Part shown: positions 44,937 through 53,991 of the stretch, one piece after another
Layout: every line of letters starts with the position of its first letter
Position numbering within the stretch: position 1 is the first letter of the stretch
NCBI GenBank assembly: GCA_902517565.1
Contig: CABYCU010000001.1
Span: 265,933-329,932 of the forward strand
Direction: 5' to 3'
Length of the DNA: 64,000 nucleotides
From: an uncultured SAR86 cluster bacterium
GTDB lineage: Bacteria > Pseudomonadota > Gammaproteobacteria > Magnimaribacterales > Magnimaribacteraceae
Translations under genes and position numbers: made by a program
The notes under the pieces: model-generated
Seen by the model: the letters and a program-made list of their open reading frames with translations, nothing else
The model's database searches: none
Told to the model about the DNA's origin: nothing

Positions 44937-45710
44937 ATGCTCATTCTAGTTTCACCTGCTAAAACCCTGGATTATGAGTCTGATATACGAATTGATAATT
45001 TTTCCATTGCATCACATCTTTCAGACAGCGAAATACTGATCAAAGAACTACAGAAAAAAAATCCAGAAGACCTATCATCTTTGATGGGGTTAAGCGAGAA
45101 ACTATCAATTCTTAACTTTGAAAGGTATATGAACTGGAAGAAGCCTACTAAGCCTTCCGATAATACAAGACAGGCCATCTTTGCTTTTAAGGGAGATGTG
45201 TATCAAGGTCTGGATGTTAATTCCCTTTCTAAGACTGAAATAAATTATGCACAAAAGAACCTCTGTATCTTGTCTGGGTTATATGGTTTGCTGAAACCAC
45301 TTGATTTAATGTATCCCTACAGACTTGAGATGGGTACAAAAATGAAAAATAAGCATGGTGCTAACCTTTATGAATTTTGGGGATCAAAAATAAATAAAAC
45401 AATAAATGATCTCTCCAGAGAAAATAAGTCCAAGGCAATAGTTAATTTAGCATCTGTAGAATACTTCTCAGTGCTTAAGAAAGACCACATTAATTTACCT
45501 GTAATAAACCCAGTTTTTAAAGATTATAAAAACGGAACCTACAAGGTTATAAGCTTCTATGCCAAAAAAGCACGCGGAATGATGGCTAGATTTATTATCC
45601 AAAACAAGATAAAGAAAGCTGAAGATCTTCTTGGTTTTAATCTAGATGGCTATCGTTATAGTAAGAAAGACTCAAAAGAGAATGCGCCAGTCTTTCTAAG
45701 GAAGAGCTAA
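44937..45710 (+). CDS. yaaA: Peroxide stress protein YaaA
   Basis: 257 residues, same length as E. coli YaaA. Starts LILVSPAKTLDYES, with LSGLYGLLKPLDLMYPYRLEMGT-type core and FYAKKARGMMARFI near the end. YaaA limits free iron and DNA damage under peroxide stress and binds DNA. It begins 3 nt after the acyl-CoA dehydrogenase stop, an unusual pairing. Its 3' end overlaps the convergent crotonase gene by 4 nt. Confidence 0.94.
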   Translation: MLILVSPAKTLDYESDIRIDNFSIASHLSDSEILIKELQKKNPEDLSSLMGLSEKLSILNFERYMNWKKPTKPSDNTRQAIFAFKGDVYQGLDVNSLSKTEINYAQKNLCILSGLYGLLKPLDLMYPYRLEMGTKMKNKHGANLYEFWGSKINKTINDLSRENKSKAIVNLASVEYFSVLKKDHINLPVINPVFKDYKNGTYKVISFYAKKARGMMARFIIQNKIKKAEDLLGFNLDGYRYSKKDSKENAPVFLRKS

Positions 45711-46558
45711 ACTCCTACCTCTCCATCTAAATATTTTCTTCTTGGAAGCATATCTTCAAATTCGGGCTCAGTATTTTCGGCCTTAGCTTTAAATGCTACT
45801 GACATCTCATCACTAATACCAACAGCGGTATTCCATAAAGCAATATGATTGAGAGATTCTTCAACAGTATGATCTCTTCCATAATTTAAAGATTCTTTCG
45901 TTCCAGCTATGGCAAGAGGTCCTTTAGATGCTATATCTGAAGCCACTTCCATAACTCTTTCCATCATTGCTTCTTTAGTCTCAAATACTTCATTTACTAG
46001 GCCATGTTTCATTGCTTCTTCAGGTAGAAATCTTCTTCCGGTATAGGCAAGCTCTCTGACAACACCTTCAGGTATTAGTCTTGGTATTCTTTGTAATGTA
46101 CCTACGTCAGCCGCCATTCCAATATTTATTTCTTGTATACAAAAGAAAGCATCTTGAGTGCAATAACGCATGTCAGTTGCAGTTGCCAGGTCAACGCCTC
46201 CACCTACACATGCACCTTGGACTGCAGATATAACAGGTATTCTGGCTTTTTCTAAGCAAGTGATTGTATGCTGGAGATCCAGTGTAACTCTATAGCCAGA
46301 TTCCTTTCTCATGCCCATATGAGCATTGGGTTGTTTATCTGAAGGTGAAAAGTTTGATAAATCCATACCGGCACAGAAATGCTTTCCTTCTCCAGAGAGA
46401 ACAATAACTCTAGCGGACGCATCATCTGAGATGCTTTCTACAAGATGAGGCAGCTCTGACCAAAATGCCTTATTCATTGTGTTATATTCATCAGGCCTAG
46501 ACATCTTTATGTGCGCTATCTTGTTTTCTATTTCAACATCAAAACATGTGTATTCCAT
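45707..46558 (-). CDS. Crotonase-family protein, dienoyl-CoA isomerase (ECH1)-like
   Basis: 283 residues. The CoA-binding loop GKHFCAGMDLS and oxyanion loop VQGACVGGGVDLATATDMR are intact. The segment CTQDAFFCIQEINIGMAADVGTLQRIPRL has the acidic residues that mark delta3,5-delta2,4-dienoyl-CoA isomerases rather than plain enoyl-CoA hydratases. This would help degrade unsaturated fatty acids. A strong AAGGAG ribosome site lies upstream, directly after a short ORF. Confidence 0.87.
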   Translation of the reverse strand: MEYTCFDVEIENKIAHIKMSRPDEYNTMNKAFWSELPHLVESISDDASARVIVLSGEGKHFCAGMDLSNFSPSDKQPNAHMGMRKESGYRVTLDLQHTITCLEKARIPVISAVQGACVGGGVDLATATDMRYCTQDAFFCIQEINIGMAADVGTLQRIPRLIPEGVVRELAYTGRRFLPEEAMKHGLVNEVFETKEAMMERVMEVASDIASKGPLAIAGTKESLNYGRDHTVEESLNHIALWNTAVGISDEMSVAFKAKAENTEPEFEDMLPRRKYLDGEVGV

Positions 46559-46575
46559 TTTTATCTCCTTAAATT

Positions 46576-46743
46576 TTAGACAGTTTCAGCCAAATTTATT
46601 ATTTCATCAACTTTTGCCTTTAGCTTATCTACATGATCAAAGGCTTTATTGTGAGGCATCACAACTTTCCTCTCCCTGCTGAGGAGCTCTAAACCTTGTC
46701 TGAGTTCTTGAGCACTTTCTATTAATTTATGTTTATTTTCCAT
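46576..46743 (-). CDS. Short helical protein upstream of crotonase gene
   Basis: A 55-codon reading frame begins MENKHKLIESAQELRQGLEL and ends EIINLAETV. It is rich in Leu, Lys and Glu with heptad-like spacing, so mostly alpha-helical. It ends 17 nt before the crotonase ATG, and the crotonase ribosome site lies in the gap. No strong Shine-Dalgarno precedes it. It could be a genuine small co-transcribed protein or a chance frame; the protein-like composition favours the former. Confidence 0.5.
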   Translation of the reverse strand: MENKHKLIESAQELRQGLELLSRERKVVMPHNKAFDHVDKLKAKVDEIINLAETV

Positions 46744-46802
46744 ATTAATTTTTTATATGATCTTGCGATGATATATTGTAGAAGAAAATATAGATTCAAG
46801 AA

Positions 46803-47612
46803 ATGGAAGTTTTAAAAATCGCAAAAATTATAGATATAGTTCTTACAGCAGTAAAATCAGCTTCAGATGAAGTTATGGAAATCTATCTGACAGATGATTT
46901 CAAGGTTAAAGACAAGAAAGATGGATCACCTGTTACCCTCGCAGATAAGAAATCACATGAAACTCTTTCTTCTGTTCTGGAATCTATTGATAAAAGTATT
47001 CCCATTTTATCCGAAGAAGGAGATGCTAAAAATGATGATATAGATCTATTCTGGCTAATTGATCCTTTAGATGGCACTAAAGAGTTTATAAATAAAAACG
47101 GCGAATTCACCGTGAATGTTGCACTTATTGAGAAAGGCATTCCAATTTTAGGTGTCGTTTCAGCACCAGCTATTAATGAAACCTTTTTTGGCTTTGCAGG
47201 TAACGCCTTTAAGATTATTAACGGAAAGAAAATTGAAATTAACTCAATACAACAGAAGAAAGAACTTTGTTTAGTCACTGTAAGCAAAAGTCACAAAAGT
47301 GAAAAGGATAACTTATTTGTGGATCTGTGCAGAAAAGAATTCAAAGAAGTTAATGAATTACCAACTGGAAGTTCATTGAAGTTATGTCGTGTGGCTGAGG
47401 GCAATGCAAATATTTATAGTAGACTAGGTCCAACTTATCAATGGGATATAGCGGCTGGGCAAGCAATAGTAGAAGCTTCTGGAGGATGTGTTTCTAGTTT
47501 AGAAGGAAACCCTTTACGTTATGAATTTACATCAGAGAAAAAGAATCCTCTATTCTATTGTTCAGGAGATCCAAGTTATAATTGGAAAGAAATATTTGAT
47601 CAATTAACTTAA
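46803..47612 (+). CDS. cysQ: 3'(2'),5'-bisphosphate nucleotidase
   Basis: 269 residues of the inositol-monophosphatase superfamily. Metal-site motifs are DGSPVTLADKKSH, PILSEEG, WLIDPLDGTKEFIN and WDIAAGQAIVEASGG. The GTKEFINKNGEFTVNVALIE stretch marks the CysQ branch, which removes the 3'-phosphate of PAP in sulfate assimilation. Its end overlaps the convergent quinone oxidoreductase gene by 9 nt. Confidence 0.92.
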   Translation: MEVLKIAKIIDIVLTAVKSASDEVMEIYLTDDFKVKDKKDGSPVTLADKKSHETLSSVLESIDKSIPILSEEGDAKNDDIDLFWLIDPLDGTKEFINKNGEFTVNVALIEKGIPILGVVSAPAINETFFGFAGNAFKIINGKKIEINSIQQKKELCLVTVSKSHKSEKDNLFVDLCRKEFKEVNELPTGSSLKLCRVAEGNANIYSRLGPTYQWDIAAGQAIVEASGGCVSSLEGNPLRYEFTSEKKNPLFYCSGDPSYNWKEIFDQLT

Positions 47613-48566
47613 GTGAAGAATAATTTTTCCTATATTTTCATTTGCCTCCATAATTGAATGAGCACTTTCACACTCTGAAAAGGGCAAGGCTTCATGCACG
47701 ATAGGTTTTAATGTACCTGAACTAAATAGTGGTAAGACTTTATCCGATAGTTCCTTGATTATTACATTTTTCGTTTCTTGACTACGCGCTCTTATCGTTG
47801 AGCCAATAATTTTCTGTCTTTTCATCATTAAATGCCCTAGATTTATATTTGATTGAACTCCGCCCATTAACCCGATAATAATAAGTCTTCCTTCCAGTCC
47901 AAGTACGGTTAAATTATTTTCGAGGTATGCAGCACCAACTGGATCAAGAATGATATCTACACCCTCGGGTGCCCAATTCTTTATCTGTGCAAATATGTCT
48001 TCTGCTCTTATTGCACCAGCAGAAGCGCCAAGATCTATACAAAAATCTATTTTCTTTTTAGAACTCGCCGATACAAAGCTCGAGCATCCAAAAGCCCTTG
48101 CTAGTTGTATACCTGCAGTACCTATGCCGCTTGCCCCAGCGTGAAATACAACTTTATCACCTTCTTTCATGCTCCCTTCTACAAAGAGATTTAGCCAACA
48201 TGTTGCGTACACCTCTGGGATTGAAGCTGCTTCAATCCAATCCAGACTCGCAGGTTTATGGATAGCATGATGTTCAGGGCAAGTTACATATTCAGCATAG
48301 CCTCCACCTGAAAGAAGTGCCATTACTTCATCTCCAGGGTTCTTCGAAGTAACCTCCTTTCCAACACTTTCAATTATTCCACTGCATTCAAGACCTAAAA
48401 TATCACTTGCTCCAGGAGGAGGAGGGTAAAGGCCGTTTTTTTGTGCGATGTCTGCACGATTCACACCTGCTGCTTTAATTCTAATTAATACTTCATCATC
48501 TTTTGGTATAGGTATTGCAGCTTCTTTTAATCCTAATTTCTTATTATCAATGGCTATTATTTTCAT
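47604..48566 (-). CDS. NAD(P)H quinone oxidoreductase, PIG3/QOR-like
   Basis: 320 residues of the zinc-free medium-chain dehydrogenase type. [20 protein letters not shown] and [13 protein letters not shown] match the TP53I3/PIG3 branch, and [19 protein letters not shown] is the NADPH Rossmann motif. It likely reduces quinones or other enones. It diverges from rpoH with 86 nt between starts. Confidence 0.9.
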   Translation of the reverse strand: MKIIAIDNKKLGLKEAAIPIPKDDEVLIRIKAAGVNRADIAQKNGLYPPPPGASDILGLECSGIIESVGKEVTSKNPGDEVMALLSGGGYAEYVTCPEHHAIHKPASLDWIEAASIPEVYATCWLNLFVEGSMKEGDKVVFHAGASGIGTAGIQLARAFGCSSFVSASSKKKIDFCIDLGASAGAIRAEDIFAQIKNWAPEGVDIILDPVGAAYLENNLTVLGLEGRLIIIGLMGGVQSNINLGHLMMKRQKIIGSTIRARSQETKNVIIKELSDKVLPLFSSGTLKPIVHEALPFSECESAHSIMEANENIGKIILHLS

Positions 48567-48652
48567 ATTTTTTTTTAATAATTAAAATTTGTCTTCGTAG
48601 ATTTCTTAAATTTGCACCTTTATTCACTAAAAATGTAAAATTCGCATTGATT

Positions 48653-49546
48653 ATGCCTAAAAAAGAGCTCAAAAGTGAAAATTCTGTGGGGACAGCCCTA
48701 CAAGAAATGGAGGCCCTCTCTCCTGGTGGAGACCTTCAGGCCTATATAAACTCTGTTCATAGTATAGGAATATTAAGTTCTGAAGAGGAGAAGAAACTCG
48801 CCGAAGATTTATATTATAGAAATGATCTCGATGCAGCTAGAAAGCTTGTTTTAGCCCATCTAAGATTCGTAATATACATAGCTAAGACTTATTCGGGTTA
48901 TGGTCTTTCAGAGGCAGATTTAATTCAAGAAGGTAATGTGGGGTTAATGAAGGCGATCAGGAAGTTTAATCCAGAAATGGGTGTAAGGCTGGTTTCTTTT
49001 GCAGTTCATTGGGTAAAGGCTGAAATACATGAATACGTATTAAAAAACTGGAAGATTGTAAAAATTGCCACTACAAAAGCTCAAAGAAAATTATTTTTTA
49101 ACTTAAGAAGTAAAAAGAAGGGACTAGGCTGGCTTACGGAAGAAGAAGTAGAGCTAATGGCCAAAGATTTAGGAGTAAAACCCTCTGAAGTAAGGGAAAT
49201 GGAAAAAAGACTTAGTGGTATAGATATGTCTTTCGATCCTCTTTCAGAGGCAGATGATGATGAGGCATCTTTTGCTCCTTCTCAATTTTTAGAAGATACA
49301 GACGCTAACCCTGCAGAAATATTTGAGAGAGACAGCCTAGATCAATCAAACTCCGCTCAATTATATGAAGCTATAAATCAACTAGATGATAGAAGTAGAG
49401 ACATTCTCCAAGATAGGTGGTTAGCCGATGAGAAGTTAACACTTCATGAGCTTGCCGAGAAATATGGTATATCTGCAGAGCGAATTCGACAGATTGAAAA
49501 AAATGCTATGAAAAAAGTAAAGCAATCTTTCATATCGGAAGATTAG
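48653..49546 (+). CDS. rpoH: RNA polymerase sigma-32 (heat-shock) factor
   Basis: 297 residues from the ATG at 48653. The frame runs upstream to 48515 but that part is hydrophobic and unlike the family. Region 2 shows [37 protein letters not shown] and [19 protein letters not shown]. The RpoH box [23 protein letters not shown] segment reads [15 protein letters not shown], and region 4 ends [17 protein letters not shown]. It directs heat-shock transcription. The leader carries no obvious sigma-70 consensus. trmB follows after 1 nt. Confidence 0.96.
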   Translation: MPKKELKSENSVGTALQEMEALSPGGDLQAYINSVHSIGILSSEEEKKLAEDLYYRNDLDAARKLVLAHLRFVIYIAKTYSGYGLSEADLIQEGNVGLMKAIRKFNPEMGVRLVSFAVHWVKAEIHEYVLKNWKIVKIATTKAQRKLFFNLRSKKKGLGWLTEEEVELMAKDLGVKPSEVREMEKRLSGIDMSFDPLSEADDDEASFAPSQFLEDTDANPAEIFERDSLDQSNSAQLYEAINQLDDRSRDILQDRWLADEKLTLHELAEKYGISAERIRQIEKNAMKKVKQSFISED

Positions 49547-49547
49547 C

Positions 49548-50213
49548 ATGCCAACAGATGGCAGATTAAGAAGTTTTGTTTTAAGAAAAGGTAGAGTTAC
49601 CTCAAATCAAAAAAGAGCATTAGTAGAACTCAAAGATAAATTTATCTTAAACAAAAATATAGACCTGGAAATGTCCTGGTCTATATTTCCTTCAGCTTTA
49701 GATATAGGGTTTGGTGCAGGAGAGACAACAATCCATTTAGCTAAAAGTAATCCACAAATGTCTGTTCTGGGTGCAGAAGTTTATTTGTCTGGTGTCGGGT
49801 CAGTTCTTAGTCAGGCCGAAGAAGAGGACTTAGATAATATAAGGATTCTGCACGGGGATATCGTTCCTTTTCTAGAAGATAAGGTTCCTGATGATTGTTT
49901 TGACTTAATCCTGATGTTTTATCCAGACCCATGGCCAAAGCGAAAGCATCACAAAAGAAGATTATTGCAAAAAGATTTTATTAGCTTGCTTAATAAGAAA
50001 CTAAAGAGGGACAGTATCTTTTATTTCAAGACTGATTGGACTCATTATTTTCAGGAAGTTAGAAGGCTTTTTGAGGATAACAAAGATTGGAAAATTATAG
50101 AAAAACAAGAATTAGATGATTATTTGATAGATTTACCTAAGACGTCTTTTGAACAGAAAGCTTTAAACTCTGGCGAAGAGTTGAATGAATTAGCCTTAAG
50201 AAAGGTTAATTAA
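49548..50213 (+). CDS. trmB: tRNA (guanine-N7)-methyltransferase
   Basis: 221 residues. SAM loop DIGFGAGETTIHLAKSNP and the TrmB signature MFYPDPWPKRKHHKRRLLQ are intact. It methylates G46 of tRNAs. It is coupled to rpoH and overlaps convergent rdgB by 8 nt. The trmB, rdgB, metW, metX, yggT, proC, yggS grouping recalls the Pseudomonas chromosome, supporting gammaproteobacterial origin. Confidence 0.95.
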   Translation: MPTDGRLRSFVLRKGRVTSNQKRALVELKDKFILNKNIDLEMSWSIFPSALDIGFGAGETTIHLAKSNPQMSVLGAEVYLSGVGSVLSQAEEEDLDNIRILHGDIVPFLEDKVPDDCFDLILMFYPDPWPKRKHHKRRLLQKDFISLLNKKLKRDSIFYFKTDWTHYFQEVRRLFEDNKDWKIIEKQELDDYLIDLPKTSFEQKALNSGEELNELALRKVN

Positions 50214-50787
50214 GTAATTTAGATAAATCCTTTAGAATATATTTAAAAGCCTCAGACCTATGGGATATCTTATTTTTTTTATCCTTGTCCATTTCCGCAA
50301 GATGAAGACCATTCTTGGTTATGAAAACAGGGTCATACCCAAATCCATATTTACCCTTAAACTCATAAGAAATTTTGCCTTCTAATGAACCATAGCTCTT
50401 TATGATGTTGCCTTTAAAATAACCTACTAAACAGCACTGAAATCTTGCTGATCTTAATCCTTCCTTGACTCCATCTAATTTTTCTAACAGTTTTATACAA
50501 TTATCCTTATCGAGGCCAGATTCAGAATATCGAGCAGAGTATATTCCAGGAGCTCCATCCAGGGCATCAACCTCTAGGCCGGAGTCGTCACCAATTGCAG
50601 GAATACCAAGATAATCAGAGATAAACTTTGCTTTAATTAAAGCATTCTCAAAGAAGCTTGTACCGGTCTCAGGAGGAAGTTCCTCTATAGATTCTGGAAT
50701 GTTTATGAATTCATAAGAAGTATCTTTCGCTAATTCTTTAAACTCATCAAGCTTACCAACATTCTTTGTTGCAACAGCTATTTTCAT
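50206..50787 (-). CDS. rdgB: XTP/dITP diphosphatase (RdgB/HAM1)
   Basis: 193 residues. TKNVGKLDEF near the start, GIPAIGDDSGLEVDALDGAPG in the middle with the metal-binding Asp pair, and GFGYDPVF with the late SHR motif (ISHRSEAF). It removes deaminated purine nucleotides. Its ATG overlaps the metW stop (ATGA). Confidence 0.95.
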   Translation of the reverse strand: MKIAVATKNVGKLDEFKELAKDTSYEFINIPESIEELPPETGTSFFENALIKAKFISDYLGIPAIGDDSGLEVDALDGAPGIYSARYSESGLDKDNCIKLLEKLDGVKEGLRSARFQCCLVGYFKGNIIKSYGSLEGKISYEFKGKYGFGYDPVFITKNGLHLAEMDKDKKNKISHRSEAFKYILKDLSKLLN

Positions 50788-51371
50788 TTAGAAATTTTAT
50801 AGATTGCAGTTGAAGCAAAAAGATTTGGCGAAGTTTTTGCTAAGGCACTTTCTTGGCCTGAAGTATTAAAAAAACGCTTGTTGAGGATATTTATTTCACA
50901 GTCCCTGCAAAGGACTTCAAAATCTTTGATAGTACATAGATGAATATTTTCCGTGTCATACCACTGATTAGGTAGTGAACCAGTAATTGGCATTTTTCCT
51001 CCAAACAGTAATTTAAGACGAGTAGTTAGCTGACCAAAATTTGGAATAGTAACAATGCATTCTTTCCCTATTCGAGTAACTTCTAATAAGGCTTTCTTAG
51101 GCTCCTTAAGTACTTGAATAGTCTGACTCATAATAACTATATCAAAACTTTTATCGGCGAAGTTGTTTAGTCCTTCATCAATGTTTTGTTGAATTACATT
51201 GAGTCCAGATTTAATACATTCATTTATATTATCTTGGTTTATCTCTACTCCAAGAGTAGTAGCATCTAATTCTTTGGAGAGGATATTTAATATCTCGCCA
51301 TTACCGCAACCAAGATCAAGAATTTCTGAACCCTCAACAACCCAATTTTTTATAACTTCAATGCTTTCCAT
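50784..51371 (-). CDS. metW: MetW, methionine biosynthesis methyltransferase-like protein
   Basis: 195 residues. The SAM-binding loop reads ILDLGCGNGEILNIL, followed by DIVIMSQTIQVLKEPKKAL, typical of MetW. MetW partners MetX in proteobacteria and is needed for homoserine acyltransferase function. The start directly abuts the metX stop, as usual for metXW. Confidence 0.93.
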   Translation of the reverse strand: MESIEVIKNWVVEGSEILDLGCGNGEILNILSKELDATTLGVEINQDNINECIKSGLNVIQQNIDEGLNNFADKSFDIVIMSQTIQVLKEPKKALLEVTRIGKECIVTIPNFGQLTTRLKLLFGGKMPITGSLPNQWYDTENIHLCTIKDFEVLCRDCEINILNKRFFNTSGQESALAKTSPNLFASTAIYKISK

Positions 51372-52481
51372 TTAATTTTCTAAGAATGAGGTTAGGCCTT
51401 TTACATAATCTGAATTAGCAAATAAGAACGAATCATGACCATGAGGGCTATTAATTTCAAGGTAGCTAACATTCTTTTTTGCCTCTATAAGAGCATTAAC
51501 AATTTCTCTTGATCTTTCAGGTGCAAAACGCCAATCAGTTGAAAAGGAAACAATTAACAGTTGAGCTTCTATCTCTCTAAAGGCATCAGAAAGATTGCCA
51601 TTAAATTCGTTAGCTGGATCGAAGTAATCCAAAATCTTAGTCATTAATAGGTATGTGTTAGCATCAAAACTTTCTGAAAAAATATCGCCTTGGTATCTTA
51701 AATAACTTTCTATTTCAAATTCGGCATCAAAACCAAAGTTTAGTTTTTCCTCTTTTAATTCTCTCCCAAATTTACTTCTCATTGCCTCTTCAGAGAGATA
51801 GGTTATGTGTCCTATCATTCTAGCCAGTCTCAAGCCTTGCTTTGGATATGTTTCTTTATCTAAATATCTACCTCCTTGAAAATCAGGATCTTTTATAATG
51901 GCTTGCCTGGCCACTTCATTGAAGGCAATATTTTGGGCACTTAATTTAGGAGCAGCAGCAATGACTCCAGCTTTCTTTATTCTTTTTGGAAAGAGGCGAG
52001 ACCATTCAAGGGCTTGCATTCCACCTAGACTTCCTCCTACTACTGCATGCCATTGGTTTATTCCCAGATAATCTGAAAGCATTGCTTGTGATTTTACCCA
52101 ATCTTTAACTGTAATTATTGGAAAGTCAGGACCAAAAAACTCTCCGGTTTCAATATTTCTAGATGAAGGCCCGATAGAACCATGACAACCTCCAATATTA
52201 TTTGGACAAACAACAAAAAATCTATTGGTATCAATAGCCTTGCCAGGACCTATCAGAGAATCCCACCAGCCGAACTTTTTCTCTCCCTCATACCTTCCTG
52301 CTGCATGATGATTTCCACTCAGGGCATGACAAACAAGAATTGCGTTAGATGCATCAGAGTTTAGATCTCCATATGTTTCATATACAACATCTAAATTTTT
52401 TAGTGTTTTTCCGCATTCAAGTTCGAGGCTACCTTCTAAAGTCACCTTAATAGCTTCTACTATACCTAACGAGTCATTCAT
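51372..52481 (-). CDS. metX: Homoserine O-acyltransferase
   Basis: 369 residues of the alpha/beta hydrolase-type Met[27 protein letters not shown], nucleophile elbow [14 protein letters not shown] with S151, and the catalytic His in SPHGHDSFL are visible. It activates homoserine for methionine synthesis, with acetyl- or succinyl-CoA as donor; proteobacterial MetX proteins with MetW often use succinyl-CoA, but this is not decided here. The leader holds a probable SAM-II riboswitch and a hairpin ending right at the ATG. Confidence 0.94.
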   Translation of the reverse strand: MNDSLGIVEAIKVTLEGSLELECGKTLKNLDVVYETYGDLNSDASNAILVCHALSGNHHAAGRYEGEKKFGWWDSLIGPGKAIDTNRFFVVCPNNIGGCHGSIGPSSRNIETGEFFGPDFPIITVKDWVKSQAMLSDYLGINQWHAVVGGSLGGMQALEWSRLFPKRIKKAGVIAAAPKLSAQNIAFNEVARQAIIKDPDFQGGRYLDKETYPKQGLRLARMIGHITYLSEEAMRSKFGRELKEEKLNFGFDAEFEIESYLRYQGDIFSESFDANTYLLMTKILDYFDPANEFNGNLSDAFREIEAQLLIVSFSTDWRFAPERSREIVNALIEAKKNVSYLEINSPHGHDSFLFANSDYVKGLTSFLEN

Positions 52482-52514
52482 AAAAAAACCTGTTCGCCTT
52501 CGCTAAACAGGTTT
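52482..52514 (-). terminator. metX: Terminator/SD-sequestering hairpin of the metX leader
   Basis: On the minus strand AAACCTGTT and AACAGGTTT pair perfectly (9 bp, 11-nt loop), followed by a run of seven T that ends at the metX ATG. The only Shine-Dalgarno-like sequence (ACAGG) is inside the 3' arm, so the hairpin could stop transcription or hide the ribosome site. It is the expected expression platform for the aptamer at 52523-52573. Confidence 0.75.
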
Positions 52515-52522
52515 AATTTAAT

Positions 52523-52573
52523 GCATTAGCTGTATTTCAATTAAACGCCCGCAAGCTATGTCAAATCGGCGAA
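52523..52573 (-). ncRNA. Probable SAM-II riboswitch aptamer upstream of metX
   Basis: Read on the minus strand, a short P1 (CGCC / GGCG) encloses a loop beginning GATTTGAC. The downstream segment GAAATACAGCTAA offers AAAT to pair with loop ATTT and GCTA to pair with loop TAGC, an H-type pseudoknot. The order and conserved pieces (GATTT.AC, TTGC..GCG, AAAT, AGCTAA) agree with the SAM-II aptamer known from marine metX leaders. It lies 42 nt before the metX start and just after a TATAAT box. Identification is by eye from memory of the motif. Confidence 0.72.
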
Positions 52574-52579
52574 AATAAT

Positions 52580-52608
52580 ATTATATTGAATAAAACACTA
52601 GAAACCAA
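52580..52608 (-). promoter_or_regulatory. metX promoter
   Basis: On the minus strand a perfect TATAAT (52580-52585) has TTGGTT (52603-52608) 17 nt upstream. Predicted initiation near 52574 coincides with the 5' end of the riboswitch aptamer. The -35 box lies inside the 3' end of yggT. Confidence 0.6.
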
Positions 52609-53173
52609 CAGACAGCCACACAGGTAACCCTGATTCGATTGCAAATTGGACAAAAACTGCTTGTAAGAAATTTAAAGCAATAAAAGCAAATATTGGAGAA
52701 AAGTCTAAACCGCCCATTGGCGGTAAGAAGACTCTGAAAGGATTGAAAAATTTATCTGACATTTGCCTAATTAATATGATGGCAGGATGATAATTATTGC
52801 CTGCAATAAAACTTAAAATGATGCCTCCAAGCAAAATCCACCATATCATCTTGAGCATTAAAAGAATTACTGAATAAGCTGACCAAATTGATATTTTTAT
52901 AGGGTCATATTCAATTGACCCTGCTATGGCAGCCAAATAAAAGGCTCCGGCCTGTATAAACACAGCAATTAGAAAGGATGAAAGATCAATATTTTTAATG
53001 GGTTTTACAATTGGTCTTAGGAATTGACTTGGTAAATCAACGGCTCTAATTATTCCTTGTACAAACGGATTGTAGTAATCAACTTTAAGCAGTCGAAATA
53101 AAAAATTGAAAACAACCCCAATAGTAAAAACGTCCATTAGAGCTTTAAAAAGGAAAAAGGTTGCTTCAGACAC
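52598..53173 (-). CDS. yggT: YggT family membrane protein
   Basis: 191 residues with two tandem YGGT units, each a pair of helices. The unit motifs are NPFVQGIIRAVDLPSQFLRPI and HPAIILIRQMSDKFFNPFRVFLPP with the PMGGLDFSPIFAFIALNFLQ tail. Some members have roles in osmotic stress or cell division. It overlaps proC by one base and belongs to the yggS-proC-yggT operon. Confidence 0.92.
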   Translation of the reverse strand: MSEATFFLFKALMDVFTIGVVFNFLFRLLKVDYYNPFVQGIIRAVDLPSQFLRPIVKPIKNIDLSSFLIAVFIQAGAFYLAAIAGSIEYDPIKISIWSAYSVILLMLKMIWWILLGGIILSFIAGNNYHPAIILIRQMSDKFFNPFRVFLPPMGGLDFSPIFAFIALNFLQAVFVQFAIESGLPVWLSVGF

Positions 53174-53991
53174 TAGTTTTCTCCTAACTCAATTGATTTT
53201 CTTTCAGCCTCTCTCATCGTCTTCTTTATGAGCTCTTTGAAGTTATTTATTTCAAATTCTTCTATCGCCCTTTGTGTAACTCCTCCTGGAGAGGTTACTT
53301 TTTCCCTTAGCACTTCAGGAGAGTCTCTGGATGTCCTGGCTAAGTTAGCTGAGCCAGAAATCATGGATGCTAATAAGTTAATTTTATCTTCTTTCGATAG
53401 ATCGAGGTCATCTGAAGACTCTAATAAGGACTCTATTATGTAAAAAATATAAGCTGGACCAGACCCAATGAGCGCCGTGAATATGTCTATATCCTTTTCT
53501 TTAATTTCAGTGACTATTCCAACATACTCAAAAACTTGCTTTGCATTTATTATGTCTAATTCATTTACTTTTTCATTAGGCACAATAGCAGTTACTCCTT
53601 CCATGATGCTTGCTGGAGTGTTTGGCATGGCTCTGATTACTTTTGCATTAGGATTCAGAAGAGATTCTATCTTTTCTATCTTTACTCCTGCTGCAATGGA
53701 GATAACCAGAGGGTTATTTTTAAGAATTGTTTCACTTAATTCTTTTAGAACAGAAGTTATTACATTTGGTTTAACAGCTAAAACGATAATATCAGCTAGC
53801 TCAGCTACTTCGAGATTATTATTTGTAGTCTTTACTTTGTATTCGTTGAACAATCTTTCCAGATGTTTCTCTTCTGGTGAAGAGGCAATAATTTGTGAAG
53901 GACTATGATTCCCATTTATTAAACCAGATATAAGAGCTGTGGCCATATTCCCAGCACCTATAAAACCTATAACTTCTTTAATTTCTCTCAT
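53173..53991 (-). CDS. proC: Pyrroline-5-carboxylate reductase
   Basis: 272 residues. Begins IGFIGAGNMATALISGL (NADPH site) and carries the C-terminal signature VTSPGGVTQRAIEEFE. It performs the last step of proline synthesis. It overlaps yggS by 4 nt and yggT by 1 nt, indicating translational coupling. Confidence 0.95.
   Translation of the reverse strand: MREIKEVIGFIGAGNMATALISGLINGNHSPSQIIASSPEEKHLERLFNEYKVKTTNNNLEVAELADIIVLAVKPNVITSVLKELSETILKNNPLVISIAAGVKIEKIESLLNPNAKVIRAMPNTPASIMEGVTAIVPNEKVNELDIINAKQVFEYVGIVTEIKEKDIDIFTALIGSGPAYIFYIIESLLESSDDLDLSKEDKINLLASMISGSANLARTSRDSPEVLREKVTSPGGVTQRAIEEFEINNFKELIKKTMREAERKSIELGEN

Noticed and set aside
48515..48652. Hydrophobic extension of rpoH
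   Set aside because: Sigma-32 proteins have no such segment; the ATG at 48653 gives a normal length and removes overlap with the divergent gene.
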